Shown: positions 43,231-51,836 of the stretch, one piece after another
Position numbering within the stretch: the first letter of the stretch is position 1
Layout: each line of letters begins with the position of its first letter
Source: CALVUJ01 sp045128835
GTDB taxonomy: Bacteria; Bacillota_I; Bacilli_A; RFN20; DUOF01
Length of the DNA: 64,000 nucleotides
Reading direction: 5' to 3'
NCBI GenBank assembly: GCA_045128835.1
Contig: JBGVRX010000026.1
Coordinates: 25,567 to 89,566, forward strand
Notes under the pieces: generated by a model
What the model was told of the DNA's origin: nothing
What the model saw: only the letters and a program-made list of their open reading frames with translations
The model's database searches: none
Position numbers and translations under genes: made by a program

Positions 43231-43441
43231 AACAAAATTTTTTAGGTTTCTAATTATTAGGCAGGTATAATAGAAACCTGTCTCCTTTCAAAATTATATA
43301 TAAAAAGTTCCCGCTAATTAAATTATATAATTATTTTTTTTATGTTTCAATAAAAACTTTAGGTATTCAAAACCAATAAAAAAAGTGACAGCAAAACAAA
43401 CATTTACTATCACCTAAAACCATATTTTTAAGTTATTTTAA
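43231..43441. other. Non-coding gap
   Basis: About 210 bases without a gene. It holds the terminator at 43378-43413 and an imperfect repeat (GGCAGG near 43261 with CCTGTC near 43277). Confidence 0.4.
43378..43413 (-). terminator. Intrinsic terminator after the frameshifted membrane gene
   Basis: On the - strand GTGATAG pairs with CTGTCAC, followed by seven T residues. Its position just beyond 43442 supports that stop codon as the true end of the frameshifted gene. Confidence 0.7.
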
Positions 43442-43731
43442 TTAAAACTCCATTTCAGAAATTGTCTTCATTATCGCAGCCATAATAGCTATATTATATA
43501 GGACTGAAACAAGAACAAAGACAAACACTACAGTTCCATATATTTTTAATGCTCTTGTACTTTTTTGCTAATACTCCAAGATAAAGATAATAAAAGCAAA
43601 CAAACAGCACTAATAGCAAAGCCTAACAAACCATCATTAGAAAGCCAAATAAAGTTTGCAAGTATTTTTCCGGGCCCTAATTTTTTCTCTTTAAATTCAT
43701 AATCATCATCCACAAATATTTCAGCTTTCAT
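43442..43731 (-). pseudogene. Two-helix small membrane protein interrupted by a -1 frameshift at an A6 run
   Basis: The frame from the ATG at 43731 encodes a soluble start, one transmembrane helix and SWSISKK, then runs off at 43546. Directly after the A6 run at 43566-43561 (- strand) the -1 frame continues with STRALKIYGTVVFVFV and a second clear membrane helix, ending MKTISEMEF at 43442, right before a terminator. The whole product would be about 96 aa. Causes can be a mutation, a homopolymer error in assembly or programmed slippage. The start overlaps the stop of the upstream 126-aa gene by 4 bp. Confidence 0.6.
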
Positions 43732-44108
43732 TTTAATTCTTCTAAAAGCTTAGCAACCTTCTCTAAACTCTTTATTCCATAAATGTATCCGCGTTCTTTT
43801 TTAAAGTTTTCACTTCCGTCATTATTATATCTGGTTATCTCCCACATTGTGCCATCATACGCTTTAGTCACACGATTTTCTTTTTTTGCTTTTGCAAGCC
43901 ATCTAAATATCTTTTTAAGTTTTCTCATAGGTATAGTTTTAGTGTTTAATGAGGTTTCATTTTCTTCGAGATCTGTATTATAAGAATATTTAACTTCAAC
44001 CTTTAAATCCTCATAAACAGTCCACTCAACAGAAGTCCAAATACCTGGTCTAAGCATACCACAATTATGTTTTGATGCTTTTAAAATTATATTTTCCATA
44101 CAAACCAC
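43728..44108 (-). CDS. 126-aa soluble protein, unknown
   Basis: A mixed alpha/beta protein (ILKASKHNCGMLRPGIWTSVEWTVYEDLKVEVKYSY in outline) with a Trp/Tyr-rich middle and a helical end. It overlaps the frameshifted membrane gene by 4 bp (ATGA-like junction), so they form a pair. The frame may begin at the ATG two codons in (44099), as AGGTGG lies upstream. No family recognised. Confidence 0.55.
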   Translation of the reverse strand: MVCMENIILKASKHNCGMLRPGIWTSVEWTVYEDLKVEVKYSYNTDLEENETSLNTKTIPMRKLKKIFRWLAKAKKENRVTKAYDGTMWEITRYNNDGSENFKKERGYIYGIKSLEKVAKLLEELK

Positions 44109-44125
44109 CTTATATTTATACTAAC

Positions 44126-44155
44126 AAAAAAAGGAACCCTGTCATAGGATTCCTT
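44126..44155 (-). terminator. Intrinsic terminator of the 119-aa gene
   Basis: On the - strand AAGGAATCC pairs imperfectly with GGTTCCTT, followed by seven T residues. Confidence 0.75.
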
Positions 44156-44163
44156 GTTAAAAC

Positions 44164-44523
44164 TTATAAACTTAAACTAGATAGTATTTGTTTAACGGCC
44201 CTTTTACCTTGAGTAATAGAATATTTATATACTCTTCCATCAACTGTTTTTATTACTAACTTAGAGAAAAGCCAAGCGCCTTTAACTTTTGCAGTATCAA
44301 TTTTTGATAAATCAAAAGAAATTGCTTTATCATAACTAATAGTTTTATTGTTGAAGGGAATTATAACAATTTTATTTCCTGCTTTTGATATAGTAAACAT
44401 AGGTGATATAGCACTTGCTATAATACCACCAGTTCCTGTATTTTGCCCCCAAGCAACTAATCCATTATCCGCTAAATTTTTCTCTGAAAGTTCCTTTTTT
44501 AATTTATTTAAACTGTATCCCAT
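44164..44523 (-). CDS. 119-aa protein with PH-like beta fold, unknown
   Basis: A short protein with a helical start (YSLNKLKKELSEK), a Gly-rich turn (GQNTGTGG) and alternating strands (AGNKIVIIPFNN, GAWLFSKLVIKTVDGRVYKYSI) ending in a helix, the pattern of bacterial PH/GRAM-like domains. GGAGGAAG precedes the ATG. Single-gene transcript. The fold is inferred from pattern only. Confidence 0.55.
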   Translation of the reverse strand: MGYSLNKLKKELSEKNLADNGLVAWGQNTGTGGIIASAISPMFTISKAGNKIVIIPFNNKTISYDKAISFDLSKIDTAKVKGAWLFSKLVIKTVDGRVYKYSITQGKRAVKQILSSLSL

Positions 44524-44592
44524 AAATTCTTCCTCCTATTTAAATAGTAACACACAAAAAAATTTTTTTACAAAAATAAGTAATAAATATAA

Positions 44593-44621
44593 TAAAAAAA
44601 ACGAACTCCATTAAGAGTTCG
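44593..44621 (-). terminator. Intrinsic terminator of tRNA-Leu
   Basis: On the - strand CGAACTC pairs with GAGTTCG, followed by eight T residues. Confidence 0.8.
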
Positions 44622-44636
44622 TACATTTTTTATAAT

Positions 44637-44721
44637 TGGTGCTCAAAGAGGGACTCGAACCCTCATGGCTGCGAACCGGTGGATTTTGAGTCCACTGCGT
44701 CTACCATTCCGCCATTTGAGC
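44637..44721 (-). tRNA. tRNA-Leu (CAA)
   Basis: A class II tRNA of 85 nt including an encoded CCA: acceptor GCTCAAA/TTTGAGC, D loop with GG, anticodon stem GTGGA/TCCAC around loop CTCAAAA (anticodon CAA), a long variable arm (CGGTTCGCAGCC region) and T arm GAGGG TTCGAGT CCCTC. The long variable arm and anticodon give Leu. Confidence 0.95.
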
Positions 44722-44784
44722 ATGAGGAAATTATATCAAATAATTTCGTCAATAGCAACATTATTTATACTATATTTAAATAAA

Positions 44785-45798
44785 TTATCTCCTTGTTTTT
44801 ATAGTAGAATTATCACTTATTTTACTAGTTCTACTATTAGTATACGAGATATACCAATCAATAGCACCGAATAAATTGTTAGTAGCAGTATCTTGTTTGT
44901 GACTTGAAAGACCTTCAGGAAAACTTTTAGCATTTCTATTCCTTAAAACTTTATCAAACAACTCATTAATTGCAACAAGTCTTTTTTCAGTAACCACTCC
45001 ATCACTTAACATTCTGTAATAGGCTCTTTCCCATTTGCCAGTTCTATTTCTTTTTGCATTATATTTTATTTGGATTTGATTATATTCATTAATCGCAGCC
45101 TTTAAATCTTTGCTTGTGTTCATTGATTCTTCTAAACAAGTCAAAGCATTATGAATGGCTTCCATTTGTTCAGGAGTAAAAGCCTCAAAAGTTTCTTTTT
45201 TCTCTTTTAGTTTTTCTCCTTCAGCAAGTTGATACTCTAAATACATGATTTGTCCTTTTACAACTTCAATTGACTTTCTTATCTTTTCTCTACCAAATAA
45301 ACTTCTAGATAGTTTCTCATTTAATTCCTTTAATCTTCTTTCGTGCCCACTTAACTCTATATTTATACCTTTATTTTCTTCAATCCATTTCAAATAATCT
45401 AATAAATAAGGATTCTTACCAGACTTAAGCATTTCTAAATTTAATTCTAATCCATTAAACTTAATAGGATGACTTGCAAATGTAGTGTCATATTTACCAT
45501 TTTTAGCAAAACCCTCTTTAGCTGCTGGCTCTACTATTTGATAAGCATATCTTTTCTTATATTCTGATAAAACTACACCTAAAGACTCTACTTTACTATA
45601 TGCTTCTACACACTCTTTTTCTTTTTCAATCATGATATCTCCTGAGGCTATAAATTTCTTTAAAGCTACACGAGAGTCCATATCATCAATTTTCTCTCCA
45701 TAATTATAAAGTTCAGTGAAAAAAAGTTTTAATTCAGGGTGTTGCATAACACAGTAGTAAACATATTCATTAAAAGTAAATTCAATTTTTTCATCCAT
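44785..45798 (-). CDS. 337-aa helical protein, unknown
   Basis: A soluble, mostly helical protein with a coiled-coil centre (LKELNEKLSRSLFGREKIRKS...) and a C-terminal EKRLVAINELF region. The frame opens at 45810 but GGTGA lies five bases before the ATG at 45798. It is divergent from the 574-aa gene at 45950, with about 150 bp between, so the two may share a control region. No family recognised. Confidence 0.5.
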   Translation of the reverse strand: MDEKIEFTFNEYVYYCVMQHPELKLFFTELYNYGEKIDDMDSRVALKKFIASGDIMIEKEKECVEAYSKVESLGVVLSEYKKRYAYQIVEPAAKEGFAKNGKYDTTFASHPIKFNGLELNLEMLKSGKNPYLLDYLKWIEENKGINIELSGHERRLKELNEKLSRSLFGREKIRKSIEVVKGQIMYLEYQLAEGEKLKEKKETFEAFTPEQMEAIHNALTCLEESMNTSKDLKAAINEYNQIQIKYNAKRNRTGKWERAYYRMLSDGVVTEKRLVAINELFDKVLRNRNAKSFPEGLSSHKQDTATNNLFGAIDWYISYTNSRTSKISDNSTIKTRR

Positions 45799-45949
45799 AG
45801 CCATCACCAAAAATATTTTAACAAATATATTACATATTGTTAAGAAAAATTTTTATACCTTATCCCACAAAAATGTATATACTAGAACCTATTTCTAGAA
45901 ATCACTCTTTTTTTATTTTATAATATATATTATAGGGAGGTTGATTACC

Positions 45950-47674
45950 ATGAAATTGTTTGACAAAATAAAGGTTAATCAAGCGTATGCTGCCTCAAAA
46001 CGAAAAAAGATAGGTATTGAAAAATATATGTTGCAAAATCTTATCGTTCATGACGATAAATTCATATCTGAAAAAGGACGTATTACCCGTCAAGCAGAAC
46101 TAACTCTACTTGGAGATATAAAAAAGGCCAAAAACAGTACTGATTTAGCACACAGAATAGTAGCAAACAAAGATAACTACGCTACTGCATATAAAAATAC
46201 AAGAATGGATATCATAATGTATCCTGTACTACATAGATTTGATGCACCTATGTCATATAAATTTGTTCCTACGTCTATTGCTAATATAGCTTTAGACCAT
46301 CGTTACAGCAAAGATGATTTAGATACAATAGAAAGCAAATACTCTGCTGCTTTAGTAGACTACATCTCTAGTCACAACACTATAAAAAATTATTTATATC
46401 CTTCTTCTAATAAAGATATCGCAGACTTTACTAAACCATTTGACCAAGTTATGTTGCACGGCATCTTTGATGAAGTAAGAGGAGCAAAATCCCAAAACGA
46501 AAATTATTCAATAATAACTACAGGACAAACATTTACTTATGAAGTTCTTGTTCCTTTTATGACTTTGTACTCACCAGAGGATTTAGAAAAAAGAAGAGAT
46601 TTAATTGAGTTTGAAATAAAAAGCGGATATTTTGAAAAATATTATAAAAACTTAGAAAAAGGAATTCCTTTACCTTCTCTTGAAGAAAGAGAAAAAGTTT
46701 TAAATACTGAAAAGAATTTAACTCCTTCTCAAATAAAATTATTTAATGAAGCTCACATACTTCAAAACAAAATAAGTTTATTAAAAAATGAAAAAGCAAA
46801 AGAAACATTACTAGGAGTATTAGAAACATCAATAAAAAGCAAAGACTATGCGAAACTTGAAAAAGTTCACGAATACTATCAAAAAACATATAAAGAAGAA
46901 ATAGTAAGAGCCCTTTATTCTCCAAAAGAACAAGGATTAACAGTTCTTGAAGACTACGATGATTTAAAAACTATTATGATTCACTCATTCTTTAGAAATC
47001 CTGAATCAATACTAGAAAGATATGAAAAACAATTGCGTACAGAAATAACATCTGCTAGAAAAACAGATAAAGATAACCCAAACCTTTCTCCATTAGAGCA
47101 AAAAATATTTGATGGAAAAATGAAGAAAGCTAGAGAGCAACTAGTAAACCAAGTAGTGACAGATAAAACATTCAATTTAGATTCTATATACTCAGATGCT
47201 AGCAATATCCATCAATACAAATCTAATACAAGCAACCAATTATCCGTTTCAGTAGTATCCCCTGAATACATATTAAGATGTGGATCTTCTATAGGAATTG
47301 GATTTGATCAAAAAGGAGTTGCTTCAGAAAACATTCTAGTATCTTCTCCAATTTATTTGACTACTAATAAAGGAGTAAATAATATCGAATTACCAGGTAG
47401 TAAGTTAGAATTCGCTTCTGCTACTTTAAGCGAAATGGAACAAGCATCTACTAACGAAATTGTTCTAGCAAGAAATGGCGAAAACTTCTCTACTAAACCT
47501 TCATACATATTCGTATCTATCGCAGGTAAATCTCCTGAAAAAGATAAAGAATTATTAGAAAGAGGTAAAAAACTTGCTAAAGAAAACAATTTACCTTTAG
47601 TAATTATCAATATTCCTAAACTAGTTCAATCATATAACGAAAAACAAGAACAAGATAAAAAACTTGCAAGATAA
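45950..47674 (+). CDS. 574-aa protein, unknown
   Basis: A large soluble protein without signal or membrane segments. Residues 1-300 are mostly helical and charged; the last 170 (from SNQLSVSVVSPEYILRCGSS) alternate strands and helices and end in a Lys-rich tail (YIFVSIAGKSPEKDKELLERG, LPLVIINIPK). GGGAGG precedes the ATG at 45950. TATAAT near 45919 is a candidate -10. It is one of few + strand genes right of the terminus. Neither half matches a family I know. Confidence 0.5.
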   Translation: MKLFDKIKVNQAYAASKRKKIGIEKYMLQNLIVHDDKFISEKGRITRQAELTLLGDIKKAKNSTDLAHRIVANKDNYATAYKNTRMDIIMYPVLHRFDAPMSYKFVPTSIANIALDHRYSKDDLDTIESKYSAALVDYISSHNTIKNYLYPSSNKDIADFTKPFDQVMLHGIFDEVRGAKSQNENYSIITTGQTFTYEVLVPFMTLYSPEDLEKRRDLIEFEIKSGYFEKYYKNLEKGIPLPSLEEREKVLNTEKNLTPSQIKLFNEAHILQNKISLLKNEKAKETLLGVLETSIKSKDYAKLEKVHEYYQKTYKEEIVRALYSPKEQGLTVLEDYDDLKTIMIHSFFRNPESILERYEKQLRTEITSARKTDKDNPNLSPLEQKIFDGKMKKAREQLVNQVVTDKTFNLDSIYSDASNIHQYKSNTSNQLSVSVVSPEYILRCGSSIGIGFDQKGVASENILVSSPIYLTTNKGVNNIELPGSKLEFASATLSEMEQASTNEIVLARNGENFSTKPSYIFVSIAGKSPEKDKELLERGKKLAKENNLPLVIINIPKLVQSYNEKQEQDKKLAR

Positions 47675-47699
47675 AAAGAGGATTACTCCTCTTTTTTTT
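47673..47699. terminator. Bidirectional terminator between the 574-aa gene and sepF
   Basis: AAGAGG pairs with CCTCTT, with T residues on the + side and T residues (A run) on the - side, so it can end both convergent genes. Confidence 0.75.
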
Positions 47700-48042
47700 C
47701 TTTACTATTTATACTAAATTCAAATGTGGTTTTATTTATTCTTTTCATATCTCCATTTAAGGCATACATAACTCCTCCAAGAAAATCAATCATTCTAAGA
47801 GCCTCTGTCCTATCTAATAAAGAGATATCTAACACTACTATATGACCATTCTTTAAGGTGTCAGCAATTTCTTGAGTATTTACAAATGATTCAGGTTTAT
47901 AACTAACTTGCTCCTTGTCATCTGATACAAGTTTATTAGCCATTCTATTTTCTTTTTTAGCCTTATTAGGATCTTGATAATATAGGATTTCCTCTTCTTC
48001 AGGAAACAATTTATTTTTTATCTTATTAATAAACTTCATCAT
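47683..48042 (-). CDS. sepF: Cell division protein SepF
   Basis: Membrane-binding partner of FtsZ that shapes the septum. An amphipathic N-terminal helix (MMKFINKIKNKLF) should bind the membrane, and the core (FVNTQEIADTLKNGHIVVLDISLLDRTEALRMIDFLGGVMYAL) is the family signature. At about 119 aa it is slightly short. The frame begins at a GTG at 48048, but the ATG codons at 48042/48039 after AGGGGTG are more likely. It ends the division/sporulation cluster. Confidence 0.9.
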   Translation of the reverse strand: MMKFINKIKNKLFPEEEEILYYQDPNKAKKENRMANKLVSDDKEQVSYKPESFVNTQEIADTLKNGHIVVLDISLLDRTEALRMIDFLGGVMYALNGDMKRINKTTFEFSINSKEKKEE

Positions 48043-48078
48043 AAACACCCCTTCAATCCTTATTATACATAATTATAA

Positions 48079-48321
48079 TTAATTATCAATTATATTAACT
48101 AAAATAACATCCTTTCCAATAGATACAATATTATTCCATGATACATATAATTTACCATTTAAAGAAAAGAAAGATTTTACAAGATTAAAACTGAACTTCT
48201 TTACAATTAAAGTTTCTATATTACCATTAGGAAAAGAAACAATTACATCTTTTATATAACCCAATAAATTACCATTATAAATATTAATCACTCTTTTCTT
48301 TTTTAATTGGGTTAATTTCAC
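48079..48321 (-). CDS. ylmC: YlmC/YmxH-family sporulation protein (PRC barrel)
   Basis: An 80-aa PRC-barrel-like protein (KRVINIYNGNLLGYIKDVIVSFPNGNIETLIV) typical of the small YlmC/YmxH proteins encoded next to sigG. Start is a GTG at 48321, placed five bases after AGGTGA; another GTG at 48330 is less likely. Function unknown. Confidence 0.85.
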   Translation of the reverse strand: MKLTQLKKKRVINIYNGNLLGYIKDVIVSFPNGNIETLIVKKFSFNLVKSFFSLNGKLYVSWNNIVSIGKDVILVNIIDN

Positions 48322-48351
48322 CTTAATCACCTTTTTAAATTATATGAATAA

Positions 48352-49134
48352 TTAATAAAAAAATGATTTTAAAGAATCAATCGCACTCTTCTCTATCCTT
48401 GATACTTGTGCTTGGGATATATTAAATTCATTAGCTATTTCAAATTGTGTTTTACCTAAATAATATCTATCCCTAATAATATCTTTTTGTGCCTTATTTA
48501 AAGTAGATAAAGCTTGTTTTAATGTAATATAATTTATCGCTTTTTCATTACTTTGAGACTCATCACTTAATTGGTCAATTATAAAAATGCTTTCGTCTCC
48601 TTCTCCATAGACCGTATCGTATAAAGAAACAACACTTTGAGTAGAGTTTAATGCTTCTTGAATATCACTTACTTCTACATTTAAGATTTCAGCTAATTCA
48701 GACTCTGTAGGTTCTTTATTATTTAATTCAACATATTCTTCCTTTGCCTTTAGTGTTTTATACGCTAAATCTTTAATTTGGCGTGATATTCTAACTGGAG
48801 TATTATCTCTTAAATATCTTTTTATTTCTCCAATTATCATAGGCACTGCATAAGTAGAAAACTTCAAATTAAAATTCATATCAAAATTATTTATTGCTTT
48901 AATAAGACCAATACAACCTATTTGAAACAAGTCATCTTGATTATCACATCTATTATTAAAATTCTTAATCACAGATAATATTAACTTCATATTACCCATA
49001 ATTATTTTTTCTAAAACCAAATCACTATTACTTAATCTATATTCCTTTAATAATTCTACGGTTTCTTCATTTTTTAATACCTTTAAATTTGTTGTTTTTA
49101 ATCCTGTTATGTCTACTTTATGTTTAGCCACCAT
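48352..49134 (-). CDS. sigG: Forespore sigma factor sigma-G
   Basis: Late forespore sigma factor. The start VAKHKVDITGLKTTNLKVLKNEE matches the sigma-G N-terminus, which binds the anti-sigma factor; region 2 (CDNQDDLFQIGCIGLIKAINNFD, RRLRDN-type helix) and region 4 (GKTQFEIANEFNISQAQVSRIEKSA) are complete. About 260 aa. GGGAG lies just before the ATG at 49134, with a GTG next to it. It follows sigE directly, as in Bacillus. Confidence 0.95.
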   Translation of the reverse strand: MVAKHKVDITGLKTTNLKVLKNEETVELLKEYRLSNSDLVLEKIIMGNMKLILSVIKNFNNRCDNQDDLFQIGCIGLIKAINNFDMNFNLKFSTYAVPMIIGEIKRYLRDNTPVRISRQIKDLAYKTLKAKEEYVELNNKEPTESELAEILNVEVSDIQEALNSTQSVVSLYDTVYGEGDESIFIIDQLSDESQSNEKAINYITLKQALSTLNKAQKDIIRDRYYLGKTQFEIANEFNISQAQVSRIEKSAIDSLKSFFY

Positions 49135-49171
49135 ATCTCCCACTTTCTAGTAAGAGTATGCCCAAACAAAT

Positions 49172-49867
49172 TTATTTTATAAGTTTATTATGAAGTTTTT
49201 TTATAATCCTTTTCTCTAATCTAGAAATATATGATTGAGATATACCTAAAGTATCTGCGACATCTTTTTGAGTCATTTCTTCATAATCATATAAACCAAA
49301 CCTCATTTTTAAAATAGTCTTTTCTCGAGGTTTTAACTCCTCAATTGCCTTATATAACGCTTCTTTCTTTTCTTCTATTATCATATTTTCATTTATCTCA
49401 TTAGGATCACTTCCTAGTACATCTCCTAGTAACAATTCATTACCATCACTATCCATTTTTAAAGGTTCATCTAAAGATACTTCAACTTTCATTTTAGATT
49501 TCTTTCTTAAAAACATTAAAATTTCATTCTCAATACATCTAGATGCATATGTAGCAAGTTTTATATTCTTATCACTTTTAAAAGTAGATATAGCCTTTAT
49601 AAGCCCTAATGTTCCAATGCTAATTAAGTCTTCTAAATTAAAAGAATTAGTTTCAAATCTTTTTGCTACATAAACTACTAGCCTTAAATTATGCTCAATT
49701 AGTTTATTTCTAGAAGCTATATCTCCATTATTACTCTTCTCCAAAAGAATCAATTCCTCTTCCTTATCTAAAGGAGGAAGTAATGTTTCACTACCATTTA
49801 TATAATATACTTCTCCATCAACAAAGAAACGCCTAATTACATTTTTAATCTTTTCTAGCACACTCAT
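49172..49867 (-). CDS. sigE: Mother-cell sigma factor sigma-E
   Basis: Early mother-cell sigma factor, made as a pro-protein. The N-terminal pro-sequence (first 25 or so residues, VLEKIKNVIRRFFVDGEVYYINGSETLLPPLDKEEE in outline) precedes region 2 (FETNSFNLEDLISIGTLGLIKA) and region 4 (TQKDVADTLGISQSYISRLEKRII). 231 aa. It lies between its processing protease gene spoIIGA and sigG. Confidence 0.95.
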   Translation of the reverse strand: MSVLEKIKNVIRRFFVDGEVYYINGSETLLPPLDKEEELILLEKSNNGDIASRNKLIEHNLRLVVYVAKRFETNSFNLEDLISIGTLGLIKAISTFKSDKNIKLATYASRCIENEILMFLRKKSKMKVEVSLDEPLKMDSDGNELLLGDVLGSDPNEINENMIIEEKKEALYKAIEELKPREKTILKMRFGLYDYEEMTQKDVADTLGISQSYISRLEKRIIKKLHNKLIK

Positions 49868-49877
49868 TTTCTCTCTC

Positions 49878-50612
49878 CTATCCTAATAAATATACATTTA
49901 ACAAACACTTACACCCATTAAAACTTCGCTTCTTTACATAGGCAAAATACACTTCTTTTTCTTTATCTTCAAAGTATATTTTACCTTTTAAATAATCACT
50001 ACACTCTTTGCCTATACCTTCAACTAAAATCCTTTCATAACTTACGTTTTTATCCTTTAATTCTTCCGTTAAAAACACTACTGGCAAATCTTTAAACTTC
50101 ATTGTATTACCACTATCGAAATAAGCACTTGTATTGTAAATCTTATTATGAATATCTAGCCTAACGTTATAACGATACTTCCTTAAAAACATTAATGATT
50201 TGATGCTTCTAGTTATAATATTAATAATCAAAGATATAAGTGGACACATTAAAATATAAATAACACCTTTAGGGTTATAAATCATAAGTATGCCTTTATA
50301 AAGATATATATCGTTTGTAAAAATTCTAATTATTGCAATCTGAGAATAATAAGAAAAAACAAAAGAAAATAAAACAAAGAAAAAATTGTTTTTAAAAAAC
50401 AAATAAAACATTATTAAATAATAAATTATATTAAAATAAATAGCTTTTTTAGCGAAAAGCAAAACATTGAAATATAAAAAAAGACTAGTAATTTCTAAAA
50501 CAATTAAATGTTTTCTTTTTATTTTAGTACTAGATAACATATTACTAAGATTAACACTAGATATATACAATAACAAATGAAATATATAAGATAAATCAAT
50601 ATATGCTTCCAT
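49878..50612 (-). CDS. spoIIGA: Pro-sigma-E processing aspartic protease SpoIIGA
   Basis: Membrane-embedded activating protease of sigma-E. The N-terminal half has about five transmembrane helices; the C-terminal half carries the aspartic protease motif AYFDSGNTM. At 244 aa it is shorter than the Bacillus protein (309 aa). The ATG at 50612 follows AGGTGA; a GTG at 50621 is less likely. The next gene downstream is its substrate sigE. Confidence 0.92.
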   Translation of the reverse strand: MEAYIDLSYIFHLLLYISSVNLSNMLSSTKIKRKHLIVLEITSLFLYFNVLLFAKKAIYFNIIYYLIMFYLFFKNNFFFVLFSFVFSYYSQIAIIRIFTNDIYLYKGILMIYNPKGVIYILMCPLISLIINIITRSIKSLMFLRKYRYNVRLDIHNKIYNTSAYFDSGNTMKFKDLPVVFLTEELKDKNVSYERILVEGIGKECSDYLKGKIYFEDKEKEVYFAYVKKRSFNGCKCLLNVYLLG

Positions 50613-50676
50613 CTCAATCACCTGTTAGAATTGTATAATATCTGACACAAATAAAATGTCGTATTTTGAAATTAGT

Positions 50677-50704
50677 AAAAAAAAGAACATATTGCTATGT
50701 TCTC
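50677..50704 (-). terminator. Intrinsic terminator of ftsZ
   Basis: On the - strand AGAACATA pairs with TATGTTCT, followed by eight T residues; it separates the division genes from the sporulation genes. Confidence 0.85.
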
Positions 50705-50709
50705 ATATT

Positions 50710-51825
50710 TTACTTTAAGAAATCTGGAATAAGATCGTCTTTATAATTATCTCTTTCTTCAGTTGTATCTTCTTTAACATCATCTATTTGAAGAGTAGTT
50801 TGTTGATACTCTACTGTAGCAGTAGGTCTTTTATATGTAGTAGTTTCGTTTCTTACGATACTTGCTTCATCAAAGTCAGTAGCAATAACAGAAACTCTAA
50901 TTTCATCACCTAACTCTTTAATGATTGATGCTCCAAAGATAATATTAATATCATTGCCTGATGCTTCTCTAATAATTTCAGTTACATCATTAATATCATA
51001 TAGAGTAACATCTCCTCCAGTTATATTAACGATTGCTTGTCTAGCACCTTGGAATGATGCTTCAAGTAATGGAGAAGAAATTGCTTTGTTTGTAGCTTCT
51101 GAAACTCTATTAGAGCCACTTGCACCTCCAAATCCAATCATTGCTACACCTTTGTTATACATAACTGTTCTAACATCAGCAAAGTCTCTATTTATTAATC
51201 CTGTTGTGCTAATTAAATCAGTGATAGTTCTAACACTTTGCCCTAAGATATCATCTGCTAATTCAAATGACTTATCAAAAGGAATAGAACCATTCATTTG
51301 CAATAATCTATCATTAGAAATAATAATCAAAGAATCTACATTTTCTTTTAATGCTTGAATTCCTTCACTAGCTTGTAAACTTCTGCTTTTTCCTTCAAAA
51401 CTAAATGGACGAGTAACAACACCAATTGTTAATGCACCTAATTCTTTAGCAATTTTAGCAAATACTGGAGCAGCACCTGTACCAGTACCTCCGCCCATTC
51501 CAGCAGCGATAAATACCATATCAGCACCTTCCAATGCTTCTTTAATTTTATCTTCACTTTCTAAAGCTGCTTCTCTTCCAACTTCTGGATTAGCACCAGC
51601 CCCTAAACCTTTAGTAATAGTTTCTCCTAAAATAATACGATTGTTTGATTTAGATTTTGATAGCATTTGAACATCTGTATTAGCAACCCAGAATTCTACT
51701 CCTGAAATTCCTACTTCTAACATATGATCTACTGCATTATTTCCAGCACCACCAACACCAACTACTTTTATAGTGCACAAATTTTGATATGTATCTAAAT
51801 CCGCGAACTTACTATCTACGCTCAT
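50710..51825 (-). CDS. ftsZ: Cell division tubulin FtsZ
   Basis: GTPase that forms the Z ring. It has KVVGVGGAGNNAVDHM, the tubulin signature GGGTGTGAAPVFA, NDRLLQMNG and IGFGGASGSNRV. A 50-residue linker leads to the conserved C-terminal peptide DLIPDFLK, which binds FtsA and SepF. 371 aa. GGAGGAG precedes the ATG and it lies 11 bp after ftsA. Confidence 0.98.
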   Translation of the reverse strand: MSVDSKFADLDTYQNLCTIKVVGVGGAGNNAVDHMLEVGISGVEFWVANTDVQMLSKSKSNNRIILGETITKGLGAGANPEVGREAALESEDKIKEALEGADMVFIAAGMGGGTGTGAAPVFAKIAKELGALTIGVVTRPFSFEGKSRSLQASEGIQALKENVDSLIIISNDRLLQMNGSIPFDKSFELADDILGQSVRTITDLISTTGLINRDFADVRTVMYNKGVAMIGFGGASGSNRVSEATNKAISSPLLEASFQGARQAIVNITGGDVTLYDINDVTEIIREASGNDINIIFGASIIKELGDEIRVSVIATDFDEASIVRNETTTYKRPTATVEYQQTTLQIDDVKEDTTEERDNYKDDLIPDFLK

Positions 51826-51836
51826 TTAAACTCCTC

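Noticed and set aside
44665..44874. Open frame on + across the tRNA-Leu gene
   Set aside because: It runs antisense through a complete tRNA and has no ribosome site or known motif.
50921..51358. 145-aa open frame on + inside ftsZ
   Set aside because: It is a shadow of the conserved ftsZ frame, with no ribosome site and no family resemblance.
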